Assembly (NCBI GenBank): GCA_009780235.1
Contig: WRAK01000014.1
Coordinates: 1-56,601, forward strand
Source: Oscillospiraceae bacterium
Lineage (GTDB): Bacteria > Bacillota > Clostridia > Oscillospirales > Oscillospiraceae
Length of the DNA: 56,601 nucleotides
Direction of reading: 5' to 3'
A model generated the notes under the pieces. It did no database searches, was not told where the DNA came from, and saw nothing but the letters and a program-made list of their open reading frames with translations. Both the position numbers and the translations under genes were made by a program. Position 1 is the first letter of the stretch. Each line of letters opens with the position of its first letter. This document shows, in pieces, positions 47,272 to 55,766 of this stretch.

Positions 47272-50200
47272 GTGTCTAGGTCGAAAGAATATGAGATGTT
47301 ATTCAAGCTCAAGGCCGCACTAGACGGTTCCTTTGATGGGGCATTCGGGCAGGCGACGAGTACAATAAACGAACTGCAGGGCGATATCCGGGAAATGCAG
47401 GGCGTCATGAAAGACATCGGTGCCTATAAGCGGCAGCAGGCGTCTGTGACGAAGTTGCAGGCGGCCTTGGAGCGGTATCGGGCAGAGCTGGAATCCGCAA
47501 AGGCGGCCCAGCAGATGGCGGCGGGGACGGTTAGTGAGCTTGAGGGGAAGATTGGCGCGCAGCGTGACACCATCGAGCAGACCAAGGCCGACATCGCCCA
47601 GTATAGCGCAGAGTTGGCCATATTGGAGCGGCAGAAGGCGGAAACCGGGGACGCTTCCGGGGAATTGGCGGCGCAGATTGCCGAGACTGAGGCGAAGCTC
47701 GCTGAATCTAACCGGGCCTTGCAGGCGGAGAACCGGGAACTGGAGGAGATGCAGGGCAATCTCAATCAGGCGACCCAAAATGTTCTGCAATTTACTGACA
47801 GGGTGAATAGCAAGACGGATGCCGTCAACAAGACCGAAACGAGCTTGGAGCGGTCTAATGCTCGGCTGGGTGAGTTGGGGGATGCGCTGGAAAACGCCGG
47901 GGTGGACACAAGCAATCTGGCGGGCGAAACTGAGCGGCTGCGGATTGAGTTCGAGGCACTCAAAGAGGGAGCTGTTGGCGTATCGGAGGCTCAACCGGCC
48001 TTTGGGGATATGGCGGCGGACTTCGGCAAGGTGGCCTTGAAAGCGGGGGCCGCTGTGGTTTCCATTCGGCAGATTAGCCGAGCTATACGGGACAGTATTG
48101 GCTTTGCATCCGGGTTTCAGTATCAGATGAGTGCTGTGGAGGCACTTTCCGGGGCCTCTGCGGATGAAATGGAGCGGCTTCGGACGCTTGCCAGAGATAT
48201 TGGGATGGGGCCGCTGCAATTTACCAAGCGGGATGCGGCCTACGCCATGGAGCATTTGGCGATGGCCAGCTGGAATGTACAGGAAAAGATGGCCGGGTTA
48301 CCGTCTATCATGATACTGGCCGCGGCGGCCGGAGAGGATTTAGCCAACACGGCGGGGATTACAGCGGACTCTATGGCGGGCTTTAACATGGCAGCCGATG
48401 AGGCTGCTCGATTTACTGATGTATTAGCGGCTACAGCAGCCAATTCGCATACCAATGTATCTATGATGGGGGCTACGTTCCAGCAGGTTGCGCCGGTGGC
48501 CGGGGCTATGGGATTTGCCATTGAGGACACGGCTTTGGCGATTGGTCTTATGGCAAATGCCGGTATTAAGGGCTCCGCATCCGGTACGGCACTCAGAAAT
48601 ATCCTGACCAACATGGCAGACCCAACGGATGCACAGGCGGCGGCGATGAACCGCCTCGGCATCTCTCTCACCTATGCCGACGGAACGACAAGGGACTTGG
48701 GCGTGGTGATTGACGACCTGCGTAGTGCCTTTGCGAATTTGGATGAGACCCAAAAGGCACAATATGCCAGCACTATTGCCGGTCGGCAGGGGATGGCGGG
48801 GCTGCTCGCCATCGTGAACACGACGGAGGAAAAGTACAACAATCTGGCGGCAGCAATTGCAAACAGCGCAGGCGCAGCGCAAGAAATGGCGAATATTCGT
48901 ATGGATAACCATGCCGGGCAGATGGCGCAATTGTCTTCGGCTTGGGAATCTTTGAGTACAAACCTTGGCGGTATGTTGCTGCCGGGGCTGACTGCCGGAG
49001 CGGGTATGTTGACAGGGCTGATTGGTGCTCTTGATGCGGTGCTGTCCGGGGCGATTTGGGATCATACAACTGCTACGCAGGCGTTTAACGACTTGATAGA
49101 CGACGGGTTACCAGAACTGATTGGTAAGTATGAGGATTTGAGAGAGCAGATTCAGGGCGTCGGAGAAGATTCGGCAGAGGCGGCTGCGCTTGCGGGTGAT
49201 TTACTCGAGGTACAGCAGGCGATTGTTGATTTGCTGGGTCTGAGCATTGATGTGTCCAGCTTGTCGCCCGAGCAATGGCAGGACATTATCATCCCGTGGA
49301 CAGAATCTCTTGAACGTGCGGAGGCGTTAAATCATTACGAGCGTGTCCGAGAGTCCATCATCGCCATGAGAGAATATGGAAATGAAATTCAACGGGCTAC
49401 GGATGCACAAGAAGGAATGAACGACGCACAAGCACGGCAGGCAGACCTGCAGGAAGATCTCAGAGCTGCGACTGATCGGCTCATGGAAATAGAACACGCC
49501 GCTGGATATCTCCGAATGTTCGAGCTGGAAGAGGCGTTCGAGAGAATCAATGCGTTTGCCAAAGACCGTGGGTGGGAAATCGGTGACTTCCATTACATGG
49601 ACAGGGGCTTTGACATGTTCTTCGCAGAGGCACAGACCCGTGTCCACGACCTTGAAATACAACTGAATGATGGCAGCGCGGCGTGGGAGAGATACCGGGA
49701 TCAAGCGTTAGAGGCAGGCATCGCATCGGAGACGGCTATGAGCTTAATCCGAGGTTTGTATAACGATGGTTTGGGCCTTGAAGAGATACTTGCACTTGGG
49801 CCTGAGTTTGCGGAATTTGCTGATGATATCAAAAGGGCTTTGGGCTATGCCGCTGACGGCGTGGACGACCTCACGGCGGCCAACGAAGAGCAGGCGAACA
49901 GCCTGTACACGCTGATTGGGATTGTCAACCGGTATGCCGATGCTATCTACGATGCCTACAGGCGGGCGCACGATGCGGCCTATGTCTCCCTTACAGGGCA
50001 AATTAACCTGACCCGTGAGTTCGGCGGGGCGACTGAGACCACGTTTGCGGATATCATGTCGTCCGCTGAGAGTTGGCGGGACGGGATGAACGGTTTTAAC
50101 CGTGATGTGCAGGCCGCTTTGGCTATGGGCTTAGACCCTGCACTTGCCGAACGGTATTTTTCCAGCTTTACGCCGGACTCTGCCGGAATTGCGGCGGCAC

Positions 50201-51057
50201 TCGTTCAGGGCGGCGCAGAGGGAATCGCTGAGTTTAACGAGATGATGAACACAGAACTTTCCGGGGCGGCTAGTGGGCTGGCGGACACCGTGGCCTCGTT
50301 CAATGGGGAGTTTATAGACGAAGTTGAGCGCATGATGCTGTCTGCGGCGGAAGCCGCCGGAGAGGGTGCCGAGGAGATGATGGCTGTCATTGTGCAGGCC
50401 ATTGTGGACAACGGCGGTATCATCACGGAAGCCGAGGTTGAGATCTTGCGGGCGGCACATACTGCGGCGCAGGAAGCTACGGCTGATGATGCTGCGGCTG
50501 TCGGTGAGGAGACTTCCTCCGGGATTGCACAGGGCATACGGAACAAAGGCGGCGAGGTTGGTTCTGCGGTCGCTGCCGTCGTCCGGGCGGCCTTGGAGCG
50601 GGGGCGGAGGGAGTTGGATTCAAACTCTCCGTCTCGTGAAGCGGCGAGGCTGCTGGGTGTACCGTTTGGCGAGGGAGTTGAAGTCGGTATCTTGAGTAAG
50701 ATAGAAGATGTCAACCGGGCCATGGCGGCCATGGTAGGCAGCGAGAACTACAGAGAGGCACAGCAGGCGGTGCAGAGCGAAGACTATCGGGAGATTGTTG
50801 CCTTGCATCCGGCTTTGTTGGCTATGGCGAAGCCCAAACAACCTGCAGCGGCGATGGCGGCTGTGGCAGTACCGCCTGCGGCTCGTGGTGGGGACACCTA
50901 TACTACTTTTGCTCCCCAGATTTACGTCACCGTCGAAGGTGGGGGCGGCGACAACATGGAGGAGCGAGCCAGAGCGGCCGGGGCTGAGATTACATCACAG
51001 TTGGATAGATGGTGGCAGAATAAGCAAGAGGACGAAAGGCGGCGGCGTTATGTCTAA
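47272..51057 (+). CDS. Tail tape measure protein
   Basis: 1261 residues from GTG 47272 (AAAGGGAGTGAG upstream). N-terminal coiled coil to about 230 (KLQAALERYRAELESAKAAQ), the TIGR01760-type core about 290-600 (FTKRDAAYAMEHLAMASWNV, GATFQQVAPVAGAMG, GIKGSASGTALRNILTNMAD), long helical middle, and a C-terminal ELDSNSPSREAARLLGVPFG with GEGVEVGI. It sets tail length and is ejected on infection. The longer frame from 47158 enters the repeat and is not used. It overlaps gpX. Confidence 0.93.
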   Translation: MSRSKEYEMLFKLKAALDGSFDGAFGQATSTINELQGDIREMQGVMKDIGAYKRQQASVTKLQAALERYRAELESAKAAQQMAAGTVSELEGKIGAQRDTIEQTKADIAQYSAELAILERQKAETGDASGELAAQIAETEAKLAESNRALQAENRELEEMQGNLNQATQNVLQFTDRVNSKTDAVNKTETSLERSNARLGELGDALENAGVDTSNLAGETERLRIEFEALKEGAVGVSEAQPAFGDMAADFGKVALKAGAAVVSIRQISRAIRDSIGFASGFQYQMSAVEALSGASADEMERLRTLARDIGMGPLQFTKRDAAYAMEHLAMASWNVQEKMAGLPSIMILAAAAGEDLANTAGITADSMAGFNMAADEAARFTDVLAATAANSHTNVSMMGATFQQVAPVAGAMGFAIEDTALAIGLMANAGIKGSASGTALRNILTNMADPTDAQAAAMNRLGISLTYADGTTRDLGVVIDDLRSAFANLDETQKAQYASTIAGRQGMAGLLAIVNTTEEKYNNLAAAIANSAGAAQEMANIRMDNHAGQMAQLSSAWESLSTNLGGMLLPGLTAGAGMLTGLIGALDAVLSGAIWDHTTATQAFNDLIDDGLPELIGKYEDLREQIQGVGEDSAEAAALAGDLLEVQQAIVDLLGLSIDVSSLSPEQWQDIIIPWTESLERAEALNHYERVRESIIAMREYGNEIQRATDAQEGMNDAQARQADLQEDLRAATDRLMEIEHAAGYLRMFELEEAFERINAFAKDRGWEIGDFHYMDRGFDMFFAEAQTRVHDLEIQLNDGSAAWERYRDQALEAGIASETAMSLIRGLYNDGLGLEEILALGPEFAEFADDIKRALGYAADGVDDLTAANEEQANSLYTLIGIVNRYADAIYDAYRRAHDAAYVSLTGQINLTREFGGATETTFADIMSSAESWRDGMNGFNRDVQAALAMGLDPALAERYFSSFTPDSAGIAAALVQGGAEGIAEFNEMMNTELSGAASGLADTVASFNGEFIDEVERMMLSAAEAAGEGAEEMMAVIVQAIVDNGGIITEAEVEILRAAHTAAQEATADDAAAVGEETSSGIAQGIRNKGGEVGSAVAAVVRAALERGRRELDSNSPSREAARLLGVPFGEGVEVGILSKIEDVNRAMAAMVGSENYREAQQAVQSEDYREIVALHPALLAMAKPKQPAAAMAAVAVPPAARGGDTYTTFAPQIYVTVEGGGGDNMEERARAAGAEITSQLDRWWQNKQEDERRRRYV

Positions 51058-51262
51058 GACCTACACGACGAAGTCCGGGGATATGTGGGATTTGATTGCG
51101 CATGAACAGATGGGGAGCGGGCGGTATACGCACCTGCTCCTCCGAGCCAATGCCAGCCTTTCCGATACCGTGGTGTTTTCCGATGGCGTGAAGTTGGTTA
51201 TCCCCGAGGTTCCGCTTGCGGTGTCGGCTACGTTGCCGCCTTGGAGGCTTGGAGCGGGATGA
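51050..51262 (+). CDS. Tail protein X-like (LysM-like) protein
   Basis: 70 residues. YTTKSGDMWDLIAHEQMGSG, YTHLLLRANASLSDTVVFSD, GVKLVIPEVP is the P2 gpX pattern, a small LysM-like domain found between tape measure and gpD in P2-type tails. ATG 51050 overlaps the tape-measure stop by 8 bases; its stop overlaps the gpD start. Confidence 0.88.
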   Translation: MSKTYTTKSGDMWDLIAHEQMGSGRYTHLLLRANASLSDTVVFSDGVKLVIPEVPLAVSATLPPWRLGAG

Positions 51263-53073
51263 GTAACAGAGACTTAGCCCGGCGGACTGCCCTCGGGGTG
51301 ACATTCCGAGGAATTGACATCACCGATGAGACCCGTGCGCGAATTATCTCCCTCCAATACAGCGACTGTGATTCCGGCTTGACGGATGACCTGCAGATTG
51401 TGCTGCAGGACGAGGACAACACCATCATGGGTGAGTGGCTGAATACGGAGCTGGATAACAGGGCGCAACGTAACATGGCCAGGCAACAGCAAGCGGCCAC
51501 GGCGGGCGCGGGCGGCATGATTTATACGGTGACGGCACGGAGCGGGCTCAGATATCGGGCGGGGCCGGGTACAAATCATGCGCATCTGGGAACGGCACCG
51601 CATGGGACACGGATTACGGTATTTAGCATCGAGAACCGCTGGGCTCGGGTGGCGTTTAACGGTGGGACGGCATTTATGTATATCGGCTGGCTTCGAGCTA
51701 CGGGTGAGACCGCCTCGGGCGGTAGTGCGGCGGCAAGCGGCACGCCGGGTGGGCGGATTTACACGGTGACGGCTCGGAGCGGGCTTATTTATCGTGCAGG
51801 GCCGGGTACAAATCATGCCAGACTGGGAGCGGCACCGCACGGGACACGGATTACGGTGTTCGAGATACAGAACGGCTGGGCTCGGGTGCTGTTTAACGGC
51901 GGGACGGCGTTTATGTCGGCCTCTTGGCTTCGAGCCACGGGGGAAGTCATCGCCGGGACACCGGCGGCAGATGTGGAGGATGATGAGAGCGGGTTTGCGG
52001 AGAAAAATGCGAACTTTTCCGCTACCATCATCCGGCGCAACTGGCGGGGTGACGGCTTGGATGATGCGCTGGATTGCGGTACATTCGAGCTGGACACCGT
52101 GACCATGGACGGGCCGCCGCAGACGGTTACGCTCAAAGGGACAAGTTTGGACTTTTCGTCCTCGGCCCGGCAGGTAAAGCGGAGTCGAGGGTGGGAGAAT
52201 ATCACCCTGCAGGCGATAGCCGAGCGCATGGCACGGGATGCGGAGTTTACGCTGATGTTTTTATCGGAGCGGAATCCTTTGTATACTCGGCGGGAACAGA
52301 TAGAGCAGCCGGATATTGAGTTTTTGCAAAGCCTTTGTGATGCGGCCGGGATTAGTCTCAAGATAACGAACGGGCAGTTTGTTCTGTTTGATGCAGCCGT
52401 TTATGAACGAGCGGATGCAATCAGAAGATTTGTGCAAGGGGACGGGACATATGACCGCTACCGCTTCACGACGGGACTTGCGGGGACGGCGTATAGTGCC
52501 GCCACGGTGCGGTATACGACGACTGCGGGCGAAACCATCGAGGCGACATTTGTCCAGCCGGGGTTCGCTTACGATGAAGACAACGTCCTCATTATCAACG
52601 AAGAGGTCGCATCACACAGAGAGGCCCTTGATTTGGCTAGGCGTCGCCTGTGGGCGGCCAATCGGGGCGAGACTACCGGCGTTTTCACGATGGAGGGTGA
52701 CGTTGGGATGGTCGCCGGGCGGACGATTGAGGCCGAGGATTTTGGGGCCTATGACGGGAAGTATTTTATTGAGCAGTCTACACATACGGTGGACGCTACG
52801 AACGGGTATCGGACGAGTATTGCCTTGCGGCGGGTGATTGAGGGGTATTGGGATGATACAGCAGATGGGCAGCAGGGCGGACAGACCTATACTGTCGTTT
52901 CGGGCGACAGCCTGTGGAGGATTGCCCAGCGGTTCTATGGCAACGGTGCGCAATGGCGTAGAATCTTCGATGCGAACCGGGATGTAATCGAAGCGGAAGC
53001 CCGGCGACGGGGCTTTGCGAACTCGAACAACGGAAACCGAATTTGGCCGGGGACTGTACTTGTGATTCCATAA
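51259..53073 (+). CDS. Baseplate hub (gpD/late control D-like) with two inserted SH3b domains and C-terminal LysM
   Basis: 604 residues. Residues 1-70 (VTFRGIDITDETRARIISLQ; DDLQIVLQDEDNTIMGEWLN) are the first gpD strands. Residues about 87-151 and 166-230 are two SH3b domains (YTVTARSGLRYRAGPGTNHA; YTVTARSGLIYRAGPGTNHA), highly similar to each other, then gpD resumes (FSATIIRRNWRGDGLDDALD; LQAIAERMARDAEFTLMFLS). The last 45 residues form LysM (YTVVSGDSLWRIAQRFYG). gpD hubs sit at the baseplate centre; SH3b and LysM bind cell wall. ATGA overlap with gpX. Confidence 0.87.
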   Translation: MSNRDLARRTALGVTFRGIDITDETRARIISLQYSDCDSGLTDDLQIVLQDEDNTIMGEWLNTELDNRAQRNMARQQQAATAGAGGMIYTVTARSGLRYRAGPGTNHAHLGTAPHGTRITVFSIENRWARVAFNGGTAFMYIGWLRATGETASGGSAAASGTPGGRIYTVTARSGLIYRAGPGTNHARLGAAPHGTRITVFEIQNGWARVLFNGGTAFMSASWLRATGEVIAGTPAADVEDDESGFAEKNANFSATIIRRNWRGDGLDDALDCGTFELDTVTMDGPPQTVTLKGTSLDFSSSARQVKRSRGWENITLQAIAERMARDAEFTLMFLSERNPLYTRREQIEQPDIEFLQSLCDAAGISLKITNGQFVLFDAAVYERADAIRRFVQGDGTYDRYRFTTGLAGTAYSAATVRYTTTAGETIEATFVQPGFAYDEDNVLIINEEVASHREALDLARRRLWAANRGETTGVFTMEGDVGMVAGRTIEAEDFGAYDGKYFIEQSTHTVDATNGYRTSIALRRVIEGYWDDTADGQQGGQTYTVVSGDSLWRIAQRFYGNGAQWRRIFDANRDVIEAEARRRGFANSNNGNRIWPGTVLVIP

Positions 53074-53086
53074 AGGAGTTTTGCCG

Positions 53087-53344
53087 ATGCGTATAGGGAC
53101 GGTAATTTCGGTGAATCTGTCCGCCCGTACTGCACGAGTGCGGTTTGGTGACCTAAAAATGCCAAGCGGAGATTTGCCGGTGATGCGAACCCCTCCATTG
53201 GTGCAAATTGCACCGGGCGGACAGGAAGAGGTGCATGGGCATGGCGTGTCTGTTAGCCCATGGATGCCACAAGTGGGCGACACGGTGGTGTGCCTATACA
53301 AAGAAAACAGCAAAGGGGCCGGAGTTATCATCGGCGGCCTGTAG
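53087..53344 (+). CDS. Baseplate spike gpV-like OB-fold protein
   Basis: 85 residues. RIGTVISVNLSARTARVRFG, then VSPWMPQVGDTVVCLYKENS and GVIIGGL form the OB-fold core of gpV/gp5-type spike proteins; it is short, with no beta-helix tail. It caps the tube under the hub. AAGGAG 8 bases before ATG 53087. Confidence 0.78.
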   Translation: MRIGTVISVNLSARTARVRFGDLKMPSGDLPVMRTPPLVQIAPGGQEEVHGHGVSVSPWMPQVGDTVVCLYKENSKGAGVIIGGL

Positions 53345-53355
53345 GAGGTGCTGAT

Positions 53356-53748
53356 ATGGTAATCGGGAGCTTGGGGGATGTGGCTTTTTACGTTGAACCC
53401 GACAAAATCAAGACAATCCGCCGGATGTCTTGGAACAGTTCGGCAAAGTACAGCAGCCATGACAGGCATATGAACCGACCAAAAAGAGAGTTCACCGGCT
53501 TGGATGATGATGCGATTCAGTTTCGGATGCGGCTTTCTGCATTTCTGGGAGTCAACCCAATGGATGACATCAGGAAGCTTTTTCATTATGAACGGAGCGG
53601 GACAACATTGCCTTTGGTCGTTGGCACCCGAGCGTGGGGCAAATTCCGTTGGGTCATATTAAGTCAAAACCGGGACATAGAGCAATTTGACCGGGAGGGT
53701 GACCTGCTGGCAGTTGACCTCAACATCAGCTTGGGGGCTTACACGTAG
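53356..53748 (+). CDS. Tail protein gpU-like
   Basis: 130 residues. MSWNSSAKYSSHDRHMNRPK, REFTGLDDDAIQFRMRLSAF, LPLVVGTRAWGKFRWVILSQ and GDLLAVDLNISLGAY match P2 gpU, a tail protein of contractile phages (P2 gpU is a tail-completion protein). GGAGGTG precedes ATG 53356. Confidence 0.8.
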   Translation: MVIGSLGDVAFYVEPDKIKTIRRMSWNSSAKYSSHDRHMNRPKREFTGLDDDAIQFRMRLSAFLGVNPMDDIRKLFHYERSGTTLPLVVGTRAWGKFRWVILSQNRDIEQFDREGDLLAVDLNISLGAYT

Positions 53749-53757
53749 GAGGGTGCC

Positions 53758-54084
53758 ATGCGGTATACAGTCAGCAGTAATCAGCTCAAAAAAGTGAACT
53801 TAGCACCGGCCACGAAGGCCGAGGAGATTTTACAAAATATTCTGGTCATTGTTGCATCCATATCAGGGTGCAATTGTTTGGCCAGAGACATTGGGATTCG
53901 TGGGGACTATAAAGGGCGGCCACTTAGTGCGGTGCGGTCTTTCATTGTGGGGCAGGTGCATGAGCAGATATTCCTGCATGAACCCCGGGCAGAGGTGGTG
54001 AGTACGACAGTATCGGAGAATCACTTGACCGGGGAACTACAGATAACGTTGGAGGTGGAGATTGATGCAACGTGGCTATCCTGA
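53758..54084 (+). CDS. Baseplate gp25/gpW-like (lysozyme-like) protein
   Basis: 108 residues. ATKAEEILQNILVIVASISG, CNCLARDIGIRGDYKGRP and HEPRAEVVSTTVSENHLTGE followed by LQITLEVEI are the gp25/P2 gpW wedge protein pattern. It joins the baseplate wedge. AGGAGG before ATG; overlaps gpJ by 20 bases. Confidence 0.85.
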   Translation: MRYTVSSNQLKKVNLAPATKAEEILQNILVIVASISGCNCLARDIGIRGDYKGRPLSAVRSFIVGQVHEQIFLHEPRAEVVSTTVSENHLTGELQITLEVEIDATWLS

Positions 54085-55189
54085 TATTAACTTTTTTAAT
54101 GCGGATTCTGATGGGTTGGTGTCGGACTTTGTGGCGATTTACGAGCACATCGTAGGCCGCACACTCCGCCCGGCGGATCCGGTACGATTGGTTTTTCTGA
54201 CCATTGCGGGTGTTTTAATTCAGACGATTGAAAGCTTCAACTGGGCGGCAAAGCAAAACTTGCCGAGGTTTGCCGAGGGGAAATTTTTGGACAGCTTGGC
54301 AGAGGTATTCCACAAAGTTGGTGAACGGTTGGCGGCCACGTCTGCGACAACTGTTTTGCGCTTTACTGTGGAGACCGGACCGGGTTCTGTCGTAATCCCG
54401 GAAGGAGTGGGGGCCTCTACAGTAGGCGGAGATGTAGTTTTTGTCACAACACAGACAGTAAGCGTCCAGTCTGGCACAACGGAGGTGGATGTCCCCGCCG
54501 AGTGTGTGCAGGCAGGAACTATCGGTAACGGATTTATGCCCGGACAGATTTGCAGGATTTCCGGCGATTCGTTTTCTGGTTTCCAAGCTGTGAAGAACAT
54601 AACCGAAACAGGCGGCGGTAGTGAAGCGGAAGACGATGATGCTTACTATGAGCGGATGCGGCTTTCAATGGAGGCGTTTTCTACCGCCGGACCCGCAGAA
54701 GCGTATGAGTTTTTTGCACGGACGGCCAGCGGATTGGTCAGCGAAGCGAGGGCGACTTCCCCCGCCCCGGCAGAAGTGGTGGTACGGATTCTGCTTCAGG
54801 GTGGAGAGATGCCAACTCAAGAGGTTTTGGATACAGTAGAGGCGTATCTTTCAGACCGCACACGGCGGCCGTTGACGGATCATGTTACTATATGTGCGCC
54901 GGAAGCCGTGCCGTTTGATGTGGAGTTTACTTACTGGCTATCGGCAGTCTCGTCCAAACCGGCGGAAGTGGCTCGAGAGGATATTCAGACGGCGGTAAAC
55001 GAATATGTGCTCTGGCAGCGGTCAAGGATTGGACGAGACATAAACCCGTCTGTACTCCACGCCATGGTCATGGATGCCGGAGCAAGGCGGGTCGAGATAG
55101 TCCGGCCTGTGTTCAGAGCCTTGGACGAAGAATCTGCCGCAGTACCCGGAAACATAGCAGTACACCCCGGAGGGATTGAGCATGATTAA
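54065..55189 (+). CDS. Baseplate J-like protein
   Basis: 374 residues. PDINFFNADSDGLVSDFVAI, RLVFLTIAGVLIQTIESFNW, then GSVVIPEGVGASTVGGDVVF and DDDAYYERMRLSMEAFSTAG, PAEAYEFFARTASGLVSEAR are gpJ blocks. A wedge protein in P2/T4 baseplates. ATG 54065 has GGAGGTGG 6 bases upstream; the adjacent TTG is a poorer choice. Confidence 0.92.
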   Translation: MQRGYPDINFFNADSDGLVSDFVAIYEHIVGRTLRPADPVRLVFLTIAGVLIQTIESFNWAAKQNLPRFAEGKFLDSLAEVFHKVGERLAATSATTVLRFTVETGPGSVVIPEGVGASTVGGDVVFVTTQTVSVQSGTTEVDVPAECVQAGTIGNGFMPGQICRISGDSFSGFQAVKNITETGGGSEAEDDDAYYERMRLSMEAFSTAGPAEAYEFFARTASGLVSEARATSPAPAEVVVRILLQGGEMPTQEVLDTVEAYLSDRTRRPLTDHVTICAPEAVPFDVEFTYWLSAVSSKPAEVAREDIQTAVNEYVLWQRSRIGRDINPSVLHAMVMDAGARRVEIVRPVFRALDEESAAVPGNIAVHPGGIEHD

Positions 55190-55766
55190 ACTGACGGATC
55201 TGCCTGCCTCGCACCTTGTCCCGCACGCTTTGCAGAAAGACCCGTCCATTGTGGCGATTGCGGAGGGTATTGCTACAAAGGTACGAAGTCTGGCAGCGGA
55301 GCGGGCGCGGATGATTATCTATCCCCGAATTGATGAGCTGCCGGAAGAGTTGCTGGATATTCTGGCTTACGATATGCACGTAGAGTGGTATCAGGAAGAT
55401 CAGCCGATCGAGGTCAAACGGTCACTTATTAAGGATAGCGTCCGAGTACACATGACCAAGGGAACACCGGCGGCGGTAGAAACTGCGGTCGGTGCTGTTT
55501 TCCCGGGAGCTAGGGTTGAGGAATGGTTTGAGTATGACGGGTTGCCGTATCGTTTCCGTGTCACGGTGGGTGTGGGAACTCAACTCACAGAGGAAGCTAC
55601 TGCAGAGGCTTTGCGTATGGTTGCACAAACAAAGAATCTGCGTAGTCATTTTGATTGGATTGTGCTGGAACACAACACCCACGAATCTCTCAACAGATTT
55701 ACCCACGCTGAACTGGCGGCACTAACCCAATATCAACTGCGAAACGAGGTGTTAAGTGATGGATAA
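55182..55766 (+). CDS. Tail protein I-like baseplate protein
   Basis: 194 residues. LPASHLVPHALQKDPSIVAI, IDELPEELLDILAYDMHVEW, YQEDQPIEVKRSLIKDSVRV and HMTKGTPAAVETAVGAVFPG are gpI blocks. A baseplate wedge component that joins tail fibres. CGGAGGG 7 bases before ATG 55182; it overlaps gpJ and the fibre gene. Confidence 0.9.
   Translation: MIKLTDLPASHLVPHALQKDPSIVAIAEGIATKVRSLAAERARMIIYPRIDELPEELLDILAYDMHVEWYQEDQPIEVKRSLIKDSVRVHMTKGTPAAVETAVGAVFPGARVEEWFEYDGLPYRFRVTVGVGTQLTEEATAEALRMVAQTKNLRSHFDWIVLEHNTHESLNRFTHAELAALTQYQLRNEVLSDG

Noticed and set aside
52612-53586. 324-codon minus-strand frame across gpD, gpV and gpU
   Set aside because: Crosses three well-supported genes; no start signal or recognisable domain.
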